Positions 33,842 through 46,800 of a DNA stretch of 64,000 bases are shown here, in pieces. A program made the translations under genes and the position numbers. Below the pieces are notes generated by a model, which saw only the letters and a program-made list of their open reading frames with translations, ran no database searches and had not been told where the DNA came from. The stretch comes from Antennarius striatus (Eukaryota; Chordata; Actinopteri; Lophiiformes; Antennariidae): contig NC_090784.1 in NCBI RefSeq assembly GCF_040054535.1, forward strand, positions 12,645,001 through 12,709,000, given 5' to 3'. Numbering within the stretch: the stretch's first letter is position 1; each line of letters begins with the position of its first letter.

Positions 33842-36800
33842 GTAAGTTTTTTTGAATGTCAGTCCTTCATGAAACCATAATTTGTGACTTTTCTTCTCAC
33901 AGCCTGTCCGGGTCTCTGCTCCTCGCCCTGGATCAACACTGATCCTGGAACGGGCGTTTCCTCCCTTGTTGTTGTTTGAATGAATGAGAGAAACTATAAC
34001 CACTGGAGTAGTATTAGGTATTAGTAATATTAATATTAGTCTGATGGAAGATTCTTAGAGCTGTTTTTATTTCTGCAGTCAGAAACTATTGTAGATATTA
34101 ACTGCAGCCAGTTGTGTCTCATTGAATTCCCACTAGCTCAAGTTGTGTACTTGTGTGTGTGCGTGTATGCTTTTACAACTAGCAACTATTTCCTGGTAAA
34201 AGATATTTATTTCATTTGAATAACAAAGGATAATACTCTTCAGTGTTTACAAGCTGCAACAGTTATTTTTAGTAATTTTCAGTCAACCAATTAGTCACAT
34301 TAATGTTTTTAACATAACAAGTCATTGTTTTTACTTGCGAGATATTCTGCAGGCCTGGGGGTTAATAAGATGTAAATAATAACTCAGTTTTTCTAACCTA
34401 TTAGGTCAAATTCTCCTGCTGCATCCACACATATATTACAAATAATCACACATATACACAAATGTCCTCAAAGTTTTAGTTGCTGCACTAGTGAGCCTCC
34501 CTTGAGGTGAATGATTTTCCAGTTAAGGATGTGGGTGGAAAATAGGGTCACGTGGCCAAAGTTGAACTTCACTCTGTGAATGAACTTAGTAATACTGTAC
34601 TGTACTGTAGTTATCACGCCTTGGCCTGTGCTCCTAAAAGCTACAGTATTTACCACCTTCATTTGACCGCTTCAGTAAAGTGGTTCTCACCCTGGAGGGA
34701 ATAAAGTGTACCAGATTGTGTATCGCTCATAATGTGAGCAAACAGTAACAAAGTTCTGGCAAAACAAACTATTTTTCCTCGATATTATGTGATATTAATG
34801 AGAAAAAACAGTGCCTGGATACATCTCTCAGCTTTTTTCTGACCTCATCTATTGAGGTATTCGACAAATGTCTTAACTTTCCATATGTAGAATGACACTC
34901 TGTGGAATGCAAGGCCATAATTTGTTACTTGATTTACTAGTTTTGAGTTGCTGTTGGAAGCCAAGTAGCTGTTTTCAAAGTTATATATGGTTATCATTGT
35001 GGATGTTAGATTCCTCACAGAGTTCTCTATAAAAATGTGCATTACAGTTTATTCCTTGAAAATTGACATTTCTATGTAGGATAAAATGTAATTAAATATT
35101 GTTTTCTATGGTAGACATGAGTTCTTGATGGAGGTTACCCTGTGAGTCATAAAATCGCTTTAGGACTGGCCAGATTCTAAATGGATATGCTGTTTGTTTT
35201 TTTGCTCTGATAAAAACATACAAATCTGTCATTAAATTCAAGTGTAGCTAAAAATCGAGAAACCACTTAAACAAGAATCTAATAATAGTCAACAAACAAA
35301 TCCTGTATTCATTTAATCAATATCATGAGTATATCTCTATAAGCATCGATATTTGATTGTATGTTACAATGTCAGTCATAGGTGTTAATTAAAATGAAAC
35401 TACCATGATTCTTGTAGTGCGTTCTCTGATAATGTGAAAATTCATTGTACGAGACCAGACACGGCAATTCAATTGAATTTGTTTAGCATGTATCGAAGAC
35501 TGAGCAGTTCAGAGTGCTTTACAGGACACACGAATAAAATTTAAGCTGCACCACATATTCTAGATTCCCCTTTAAAAATATCCAGTGTAAAGAAGATGCA
35601 TAGGAATCAAACAACTAAAATTGAGCTTTAAAATTAGTTTAAAAATGACATTACATGTCATTACAGGTTGAAGTGTGCAGTGTAAAAGTAGTCTTTAGTT
35701 TTGACTTAAACGTGGTCAGTCAGGGCTGGTCTAATATTATCTGGATGGTTATTCCAGGTCTGTGCTGCATGATAACAAAGCTGCTAAATCATGTTTTGTT
35801 TTACTTTATGGAAGGGCCAGTAGGCCAGTCCCAGATGTCCTGAGGGTCCCGGCTCATTTATTTCACGACCACATTAGAGATGTATTTCGATGCTACAACC
35901 CAAAAAGATTTATATACTAGAAGCAAGAAATTTAGATCAGCTGAATCACAGAGAGCAAGTGTAATGATTTTAGAGTTGGAGTTATGTGTCTTTCTTTCTT
36001 CCTCTCTTTTGTCAGTATAGTAGTGGCAACATTCTGAATATGTTAAAGTTGCTGGAAACCTTGTATTGAGATTAATTTATTGAGCTGTAATGACCATGAA
36101 AATTCAGATCCAAGTCCAGGTTAAAACCAAAGATTACTTACTTGACTTTTGGTTATAAGAGAGATGAATTAAAAGTGAGAAGCAACACTTGCTCTCTCAT
36201 TTATGTTGGCAGGCTCCCTTATAATCTGGAGAAAACGCAGTTTAATCATGTTATTGATTTGTTCAGTTCTTGGCCTTTGATGGACCAAGATGTCAAAGAA
36301 AACAGGTTTAAATTTCAAAAAAGACCATTTTATTTCCCTAAAAAAGATTTAAAGATCAACAGAATGAAAAGTGAACAACAAAGAATTCAACAAATATTGA
36401 TTGTAGGGAAACTAAACCTTTTCATGATGGCTGTGGCCTTCACTGTGTCCCAGAGATTCAATCATATGTATACTCACCTGTCTTTCATAATCATGGTGAG
36501 TTGCTTAATTCTATTGCAGGATTTGGTTGCATGAAAGATTCAGAAATTGACCAAAGTGGACACCTGTGGAACTGCAGATATCCTGGCTATTGGTTCTGAC
36601 ACCCAATTACCAACTGGGACAAAAGTCCAAAAGTCACATTTCCACTGCGTAGTACTGTCTCTAGATTAGACCCTTCTCGCCATGGTGTCTGCTACTTTTC
36701 TGCTGGTATTTGTCCATTGTGGTATAGTGCCGCTTTAGGTCAGATGAGCGCCCCATGGAACTGCCACTCTGTAGTTTTCAGAGTGACACACCAGACCTCT

Positions 36801-39800
36801 TGTTGTGGCCGTAATAGAAAAGATAAACAAACTTTGAGCAAAGTCTCGGCTGTTTGAGCATCTTGGCCTTTGATTTGTGCTATGCAGGATGCGTGCCAGG
36901 CATTGACCAATCAGGGGTCTGTAACATTTCAGGAGACCTTTTACTCCCTGCTTGGTTCACCCAGAACCACAACCAAGGTCGTACTAAAAAAAGAAAACCT
37001 GATCCTTTTTTACCAACTGAAAACGCACAAAACAGAGTGAAGTTTTACTGAGTCAAGCTGGTGCTACACAGTGGAAATGGGGTTAAAATTCCTCCTGTCA
37101 TGAGATCATTCAGGGATACATCCCGACTCATGCCCAGACTTTGCCCGACTCAGTGTTCAAGTAAATTTTATTTATCACCTTTTGAGAGTGCAGTTTCAGT
37201 GTCAAAATCTTGATTGAACGTTTTAATGGAATTTTTTTGCATTTTTAAAAAGATGCCAAGTTGTCGGTGAACAACCCTTTCAATAACTTGAACTTAAAAT
37301 ATTTAATTTAACATAGGCCAGTGGGTGGATTACAGTAGCATCAAGACTGCTCTTCTTTAGAAGAGACTTGAAACTGATGCTTCAAAACGTTGGACAGAAT
37401 GTCAGACAGGATAGGTGTTGCTTAAAGTTAGTTGTTTATTTCAAGCTTATCAACATCAGCTAAATTAGGTCAATGATATTCCTTAACAGAAAAATCTGAC
37501 AACGCATTTAATTCCTAGTGTTTTAAAGAAAGCTTATTACATCCTGCTTCAAAGCGATGATGTAATTGTCAGTGTTTGTGTGTTCGTCCGTCCGTCCATT
37601 CGTCTGTTAGTCCACCAAATATCTTCGCAACTGTTGCAGATAGACAGAAGAAACAAAAAGCACATTACTCGGGCAGCAAAGGGGATGAAAATGAAATTAT
37701 GACCTTGACCTTGAGAAAACTAGGTGCAAAGCTAGTGCTAGCAAAGCTAGAGAAAGCTAGTGCTTCGATCAATAACAATAGATCAGAGCACTAGCTTTGA
37801 TCTTTGACCTATGCAAATAGGTCAGGGTTAAATTTTGATTTCGGGGGTGTCGCGGGATGTTGCAGTCTGTGACTGCATTGGTTCCTGTTTACAAATGTAT
37901 GCATATTTGGAAAAACAAAAACGTAGGTCTTTTTTTCCTCTTTTGGGAGCTGGACAAAATCTGATGTTGCCTCAGGCAGTATCACTTGAGACAACATCAG
38001 TTGACAATGAAAACTACTGTTTAAAGAAAAATATCTGAATTTTGTGAGGTTATTTTTCTGTGGAAGACTTTACTGTATGTCAGTAGCATTTTTCCATCTC
38101 TACTAAAAGCTCGAGGCTAGTGCCAACAAAAATCATTTACCTTGTGCTTAAGTAAATTTTAGATTCTTGAGTCTTTTAATTTTTTAATTTTTTTTTTACT
38201 AAATTCTTATTGTTACTACACTTCTGAAGGAAATATTGTGATTTTACTCCTCTACATTTGCATGATGCTGCAGTTTTTTCAGATTCTATCGTGGAGAAAA
38301 ACGTGTTTCCAAATTTGGTTAAACTGAGTTACAATTTCTTTGACATGCAGAATGAATATAAAACCCCTTGTCAGTTAGTTGAAAAAAAATTACTGTCAAA
38401 GTTGACTTGGATACTTTATAATTGCAAAAAGTAGTTAATATCTTCAGCTGTAAATTGTGGCATGAAAATAAATATACCATCAATATTAATTAAAAATTCA
38501 TACTAGTTAGTACTAGAATAGATTGTTTTTGTCAGTTATATCAGAAAGTGAAAATTGGGCGTTCTGTATTCAGGATTTATTAGATGCAAACTAAAATGTT
38601 TCGAGGGGTTAGACAGTGGTGTAGTAGAGATGGAGCTTTACTGCAAGAAGGTTCTGGATTCAGATCTCTCTGGGACATGTAGTATATGTGTGTTGGTGAC
38701 TGGTACATTTCTATAGGCATGAATGAGAGTCTGATTGTTTGGTTGTCTTTCATGTGGTTCTGTGCTAAAGTGAGAGCTTGTCCACACCCTCATCTGATGC
38801 CACTTAGGATAAACAGGAAAAGAGGATCACGAGGAATAATGCTGACTTCACATTTGTCCAGAAGAAAAAAAATAATCTGGAAAGCTGTATAAACTGAGAA
38901 TAAGGCAGAATGTTATCATTTTGAGAGAAATGTCTTAAACGGGACATTGATAATATAATTACATGAGGAATCAAAATTTTGCAGTTAGGTAAACCTAAAT
39001 GATGGCGTTAGGCACTGGGGTGTAGGTATTGCTAAGTCAGGAACATTGTACTACATTCTGTACCTGCTGATGGTCTTGACTGAGGAAAAATAAGCTGTTT
39101 CAAGGTAGGACCAGCAGCAGCTCTGTTTCCAGGTTACCCTCTTTTTTTTCTTGAACTACACTTACTGTTATCAACGTGTTTTTCCTCTTGTCAAGCAGGT
39201 TTGACTGCTCAGAAAATCCCTGTTATTTGTGAATTCAGTATCATGGCACACTCAAGTGTTAACCGGCAGTCTCAATTGTGTAACCTACAGCCCAGATTGT
39301 TTTCTTGTAGTTTGTATCTGCAGGTTGATTTTCAAAATTGGAAGACGGTCAGATAGATGACACTACCTCTCAAAATGATAAGAGCTGAGTACTCTGAGCT
39401 TTAAAAAAAAGGCTGGATTGTTCAAACACTTGATGGTGTCTCTTTAAGAGATAGAATGGGAAATCTAAAGTGAAGCATGGGATATGATGGAGCATCTAAT
39501 GATTTTATTAGGCTGTGATCAGAGCGACTGAGACCCTTGGGCGCTTGCTGACCCCATCTCTAATTATTTTGCTCATTCTAGCCCATGACTGCTGTTAGAG
39601 ATTACAATTAGGAGGCATGTGGAAGCCCAGGCCGGGTAAGAATAAGGTTTAATTGCCATGAGTTATCATCTAGACTCATGTAATTGAGCCCCCATCTTAG
39701 GGGGCAGCACATCTGACAAATTGATTTAATACCGAAGCGATTCTCTGTCCCTAATGGCACTTGGGCCTCTTCACTGATTGGCTGCAGGATCTGAATTCAT

Positions 39801-42800
39801 TGTGTGTTGATTACTAACTGGCCTGAAATCTTTGTTACAGCCTGCCCATTTGAAAGCACTAAAAAACAGACACACACATTCAGTGTCAACAGACAGGCAC
39901 AGGGTCCATTTCATGGTCGCTGCGAGGTTTACCTCACAATCATTTTAATACGATAGTGCACGACTGTCACATTTACTAAACAGGTTGAGCTAGTTTTGCA
40001 GAGGTCTTGTATGCATGTCGCCTGTTTCAACTTGTCACTCTTTGATCACAGTTTCAGGCTTTTCACCCAGTTTCAGCCTTCTATTAGTCATTTATAACAG
40101 AGATCAGTTTCATAGTTTCTATTTTTCTATTCCTCAAATATGAATCTCTCAACTTGAACTTGAATCATTGGAAAAAACATATTTTCAGTCAGCATTTCTG
40201 TGTGAATGCTCTGGGGGACCTTGTCTGCTTTTAAAGAAGACTTTTGCATGCGGCTGATATAATTTTCTCATTTAAAACTTATTTCTTTTACTAACCAACT
40301 TTGTGTAGAATAAAGAGAATAAATGTCCGTATGTAGTTACAAAAATCTACTGCTGATGACCCAATCTAGGATAATTTGGTGTTCTAATTTAAGTTGTTTG
40401 CTGCGATTGATCATTTTAATGCAGTGCACCTTGCAGGAAACCTTTACCCCCTGTTTCTATTTCTATAGTAAAGAACTAAATGTTATCTTCCAGAACTGTT
40501 ATCATTCAGAATGAAATATATAATTATGGAACATAAACTGAATGTGATTTTCTCTTTTCCTAGCGTCAGGGCCGTAATACCAATCATGAGCGGATTGATT
40601 TCTTAACCAACAAAGAGAAGGCCACATCGAAACGGAAGACCGGGATCGTGATTGGTGTTGTTGTGGGGATTCTCATCCTCTTGGCTGTTGCAGCATTCCT
40701 CATTTGGCTGTTTGTATGTGAGTGTATTTGAGAACATTATTACAATGCATGCTCCAGGGAAAAGTGACTTGAAGTATGGTGTTGGCATTTCTGGGTAAGC
40801 TCAAAACCGTTTGGGACTATCAAAAATAGGGATAAAGTCCCAAAAGGTAGCACATCTAAAAATTAATCAAGGGAGGACAAAGTACTCACATTTCCACTTT
40901 TTTTTATTTTGGTGTGTGCCAAAATTAATTATTTGGTCTAGCACTCTATAGTAAAAACACATAGTTGATGTGCAACCGCTTTTTTTCTTATCTAGCAACC
41001 GTTTGGGACTGTTTGTGCATCTTTGTATGTAATAAAATGTTCTTTATAGAATTAAATCAAACCATAGATCAGATGACCTCCACTAGTAATTAATCATCCA
41101 GCTTTGATATGAGTGTGATGGTAGCTTCTTTGTAATTTACCACTAAAGTCTGCCTGTTTGACAGCTCAGGCTGTCGACTTTATAAGTACTGCAAAGTAGA
41201 CAAATGTCACAGTCCATGACACAATTTTCTTGTCATATTTTAACATTTATCTGATAAAAAGGCCTCTAAAGTCCTGATAAACAGCGTCTTGATTCAACTG
41301 GCTGTTATAATTGCTTGATGAGCCAGACTGTCTGTTTGGGATGAGATCACACTGTTTTGAAATATTGCTCATAGGCCTTTTTTGAACAAGTCTCCTCTTC
41401 ATCAAACAGTTGGCTCATCTGCCTCTTTCTTCCAAGTTAAAGATGCTGATCCAGAAGGCACACTTAGTGAGAAGAAGACCCCATCAACACCGGTCTTCAG
41501 TGGACACATGAAGTTGACTGGCGTATCGTATGACCAAAAGCTGGAGAATACAGAGAGCAAGGAATTCAGAGATTTGGCAGGAAAACTGGAGGAGATTGTG
41601 AGTCTGACATGCAGCAACATGACTTTCCCTCTTCCCTCTGTCATTTTTGGCTCCTTTCTCTTGGTTGAGGATGTTGTTTGACATTATATGCAAAAATCTC
41701 TTTAAATTTTTTTTTTCTCTCAATCCACATAATTAGCAATATCTTCAGCAGCATCTTTTTTTTTTTTTTTACTGGAGGCTGCAACCCCCTCCTCCTCCCA
41801 AAACAGAGTCCCACTGGGGAATAGGGTCACATATACAGTAGGTTAGTGTTTGAACAGCAGGTACAAATTGTAGAGCTCAGTCTAGTCAGCAGAGCTGTGC
41901 TCAGACTGAATGGAGGCCAATGCTATGTTTTTACCAGACTATTTACTCTGCTGCTCTAGCACCATATGTCTGTGAGGTCCTTGATAATGCTTTTATTTTA
42001 TCTGCTTTGTGTTTCCTGGATGAATAGATTTAACACAATGACAATGAGTTCATATATTAGGTAACTTTATGCATGGCTATTTTGGGATGAGTCCTGATAA
42101 CTGACCACTTATTTCCTGTGACTAATCATTTTCCTCCCTTATCATGTCAGTTTTTTTCTCTGCTTTCAACCAAAATTCCTCTGCATCACTGTCTTTTTCC
42201 CCATGTTCCTTTTTTTTTTTTTGATAGCATGCACTTTCTCTTGAGTTCAATAACAATGTGAATGCATGACATTCAGTTGTAGCCTGTATTTAAGAACTCT
42301 AAGCATGACTGCAGTATTGTCTGGGATAGTTTGTATCTCACTAGAGCTGAAGGCAAGACAGTTAATTGAGAATGCTATTGTAGCGAGCTTTTCATGGATG
42401 ACAGTTTTTATGTTAACATGGTAATTTGTACTTTCTGAATTTTTTTCTTTAGGGGGGCAAGTGGAAATCGTGTTCATTTTCTTTTCAGTGGGGAAAAAAA
42501 ATATTACATGGATTTTTTTTCTGTCTTCACAGCTTGGAAGAAACTTAAAAAATGATGAATTCCTTACAAGATACTACACTAAGTGTGTTGTCACTGCATT
42601 CAGGTATTTCTATAATCCACACTCACTGCTGTGTATTCAAGTTCTATATGTACCATTACACTGAAGTAAATTGTGAAGTTCACTGATAAGTAAAGGAATC
42701 GACCAAATTGGCCAACGCCTGGGGCCACTACTAGAACTGTCTTTTGCAGTGTAGAGGAACTGAAATCTTACTCTTACAACTAATCTTTTCTTCTACTGAA

Positions 42801-43802
42801 CTTGAACTTGTCCTCTTGCTGACTGCCCTCTCGTTTCTGCTTGCACCAGTGAAGGTGTGCTGGCTTATTACTGGTGCCAGTTTGATGTTCCACCTACAGA
42901 CTTGGAGGTCTTGCCGGAGATGTCAGAAGAGCGGGTGTTGGAGACATTGGAGAACGGCATTAAGGCAACACGCAGCGTGTCAAGTCAAAAAGATATCCAA
43001 ATTACTGAAATCACTCTCTCAGGTGGGTTACCACCTGTGTTGGCAGGTGTGGGGGGGCTGACCTCATATGATGACATTTAAAAATCAGAGACAGTAATGT
43101 GAACACAGATCTGAATATTTCATTGTCATCTCCTATTAACACTGATATTTGTAGTATGGGAGCACAGTGAGCTGTGCTGATAAGATAACAGATATGCCAG
43201 ACCTTTCTGCTCGTGTTGCATCTGAGATTGCACATTTTATGCTGTTGGGCTCATCTAATGCTATTAGCAAGGCCCTGGCCCGTCTTGAAGCAGTCATTTT
43301 TCTTCCGTCTGTCTTTTCAGCATTCACATTACATTTGTCCACGTCCTAGCCACCAGCCAAGCGTTTGCCCCTTTGACTGAGTGGTTTCAGTCCTCTTTAA
43401 CATGATTCTGTTGGCATGATTTGACGTGACTGATGTATATGTTGGCAATGTAGAGCAAGGTGAGATGGAACAGAGAGCAACACACCATCACCGGTCGCTT
43501 TTTAACTGCAGGGAAATGAAACAGAAAATGTGCAGCGTAAATGTTTTAGACTCGTGCCTCAATTTCCATCAGCATCCCAATGTTACTAATCCATTCTTAC
43601 TTTTCCCATTTCTCTGCTATACCCCCCCCCCCCATTCTCCATCTCCAGCCACAGATCCTCGCATGGCCAGGAACCCCACAGCCCGTGAGTACAACGTGTT
43701 CAATTTCAGTCACTTGCCGTTGTAATTTTCCAGCTGGCTAGATGCTCACATCTACACGTGCTGCTCTGGTCAGGAAGCCTATCAAGCCTGTGTGTGTGTC
43801 TC

Positions 43803-43854
<52 letters not shown>

Positions 43855-46800
43855 ACTGTGTCTGACACTTTGACACTCTAGTGATTATACACTTGAGAGG
43901 ACTACACCGCTGTGCTATCCTTAGGTTAATTGTCCTCTAAATACATCTGTAGCTATAATGATGGACAAACGTACATTGCAGTCAAATGTGTTACGTATTT
44001 GTGTTATTGCTTCTATTCCTTCACAATTGGAACATGTAATGATTACCATCAGTATTTGTAAGAAAATGAAATGTAGGTACCAAACCTGACAATTATTAGT
44101 ATTGTGTGTGTGTGTGTGTGTGTGTTTACTGTATGACAAAACCAATGCTGTCGTTCCCAGAAGAGTGTTTCTACCGTCTGGAGGCAGAAGGAACGCCAAA
44201 GAAATTTGTGTCACCAGGGTATCCCAGAGGTTACCCACCCAAGTCTAGGTGTCAGTGGCAAATCCGAACTGCAGAGAACAACGCCATATCTGTCACTTTC
44301 CCATTCTTCCACATTGAGGACGACTGCTCTGATGACTTTGTCTCCATCTTTGACTCCTTGAGTCCAGATGATTCTCAGGCCATCACAGAGTAAGTCATGA
44401 GGTTGTGAAAGGTATTTTTCCATGTCTTGAAGTGATTTCTTACAATGGAATGTTCTAAACTCTTGTGTCTGTATATAAAATATATAGTGTGTATATATAT
44501 ATGAGTGTGGTCTTTACCTGCTGGAATTGGTTTTTACCATTAAGCTATATACACTCTGTATTATCACACCCCCCAGGAGGAATTTATTTGAATTAAATTT
44601 AGTAATTTTACTGTACATACAGCACAACCTGCAGTCCATCAAATTACACAATTTTACAGAAAACATATTCTTATCTTGCCTTGGACATTGGTACAGGGGT
44701 TGTTTGATGGGACTCAAGCATAACATTTGTCTCATTTCCTGTCAGTGATCAGAGAGAGGGGAGATAAAGGTGTACACATTACTGAAGGGCAACTATCAGA
44801 AACCACTTTGTATTTGAGTGAAAAGTTGCAGGGGGATTTTGGAGTTAACACTGTTTTTGATGTGGGTGAAAAAAATGTTCCACTTGATTTATTTCACTGG
44901 GTTTGTGATCACAACTTTTCTTTAGCCTTGAAGCCTTTAGCACTGCATGTCGCATTTCATTGTTAACTTTGTGAGACCTAAGTGAGATTGCGTTGGCTCA
45001 AAAAGACCTCTCCTTTCAAATTTGTCATGGGTGCCAAACTGAGTCTGTCAACCCCACTGTGTGTAATTGCATTTTGACTATGGGGAGGGCTATGTATCTG
45101 AGATTGTACAGGCTCCTGAATGCAACACCAATTGTAGCTGCAGGCTATTTCAAGCTAAGGAATCATTGCCAAACAAATATGCATTACCAAGCGATTCATA
45201 AAATTTGTATAACATTATTGAGCAATCAGCTTTATCCAAGGTGACACAGGTTTTATGTGAGCCATAATATAGTATTCTATACAGCATTATTCTACTAGAT
45301 GTGAAAGTATTGTGCAACGTTTCACTAATATACCTAATGTTTGACTTTTAAAACTCCACCTAAGCAATTTCTATCTAGAGCTGGCAGATCTCTTCTTATT
45401 TATCTCCTTCTGTACCACACTTCATATATCTATTGATTTCTTTTCAAGAATTTAAAACTTTGTGCTGAATTGATGTTTTACTGCTTAATGACTAAAAAGA
45501 ATTGAAATTTGTATTCAGCTGAATTAAATGCATCCGACATTAAACTTATGACTCACTGTTGCTATTCTTCATCAACTACAATCTGCTGCTTTTTTCATCA
45601 TTTTCTAATCACGCTTGATCTTCTCACGCAGGAAGTGCGGTCAGAGGCCGCCTTCCAATCCGCTGGGGGTGGTGTCATCCGGCAACATTATGCTGATTAA
45701 CTTCATCACAGACAGTGTCGTTCAGAGGCCTGGCTTTGAGGCAGAGTACGTTTCCATACCCATGTCTAAAGGTAATGATGACATTCACAGCACTTACACA
45801 TCCACTGTGTAGGATTTAGTCAATTCTAGCAGCAGTAAATTTAGCGGATTTCAATCAACTGAGTACAATTTGCTTCGCCTCATTAAGCATGAACCTCTTT
45901 TCCAATTAAAACATGAGTAATGAAACATCATCCATTTTCCAGCTGTGTTCTGCACTAGAACTACATTTCATTAATTCTGTTTATACTCATTCCGTGTGTA
46001 TATACGAAGCCACATATGTACCTAAATGATTTCAGTTAAAACCTGTGGTGGCGTCCTCACTCAAAGCGAAGGAGTCTTCACATCCCCACTTCACCCCAGC
46101 TTCTACCCTCCTGCTGTGGATTGCAAGTGGACCATCAGGGTTTGTAACACTACTGCTCTTACTCCTCTACCTTAAAACCCCTCTACCCACCTCCTCTTTC
46201 TCTTCCTCCATCGTCTGCTTGCCACGAGAGAAATGCTGAGGCAGCGCTGTAGAAGCCAAGCCGTTCAGTACCTCTTCTATCTTCATCTGTCAGTCTGCTG
46301 TTTTTGCTGCAGCTCGAGCTGAGCTGCAGTGTTTTGTGTGCTGGTTCTGTTAGCTGATGTGAAGGCCCTTGGAATGTGTCCGAGTACACATTTCTTTGTG
46401 CACCCACGACCTGTGTGGCATGTTGCAACTTGCCTGCTTACATTTTAAATGTGACACATGTCCTTGTGTTTGGGTGGAGGAGTGACATGTATGGTGGATA
46501 ACCACCTCCTCTGTGCTGTAGGCCCCTCCTGGAAAGAAGGTTCGTGTGAAGTTCAACATGTTTCGGATGAAAGAGCCTGGGGTGGACATCAGTGTGTGTC
46601 ACAAAGACTATGTGATGGTTATGGATACCAAGTAAGATATGAGATATATACAAAATTATACCTTTGAACACTCATCACAAACGTCCGTCCTAGTCAAACA
46701 TCCTGGTCAAACTTTAAACCTTTAATGTATTGACACTATTTTCATTTGTACCAATATTCACATTTTAGGTTTCCTTGGTTTCAGTTTTGTCTTCAAGAGA

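Larger units (their letters stand above)
33842..40563 (+). other. st14 intron 1 (6.7 kb)
   Basis: Holds the second copy of the dispersed repeat and a possible conserved element, listed separately. The rest is AT-rich DNA in which I see no exon. Confidence 0.85.
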
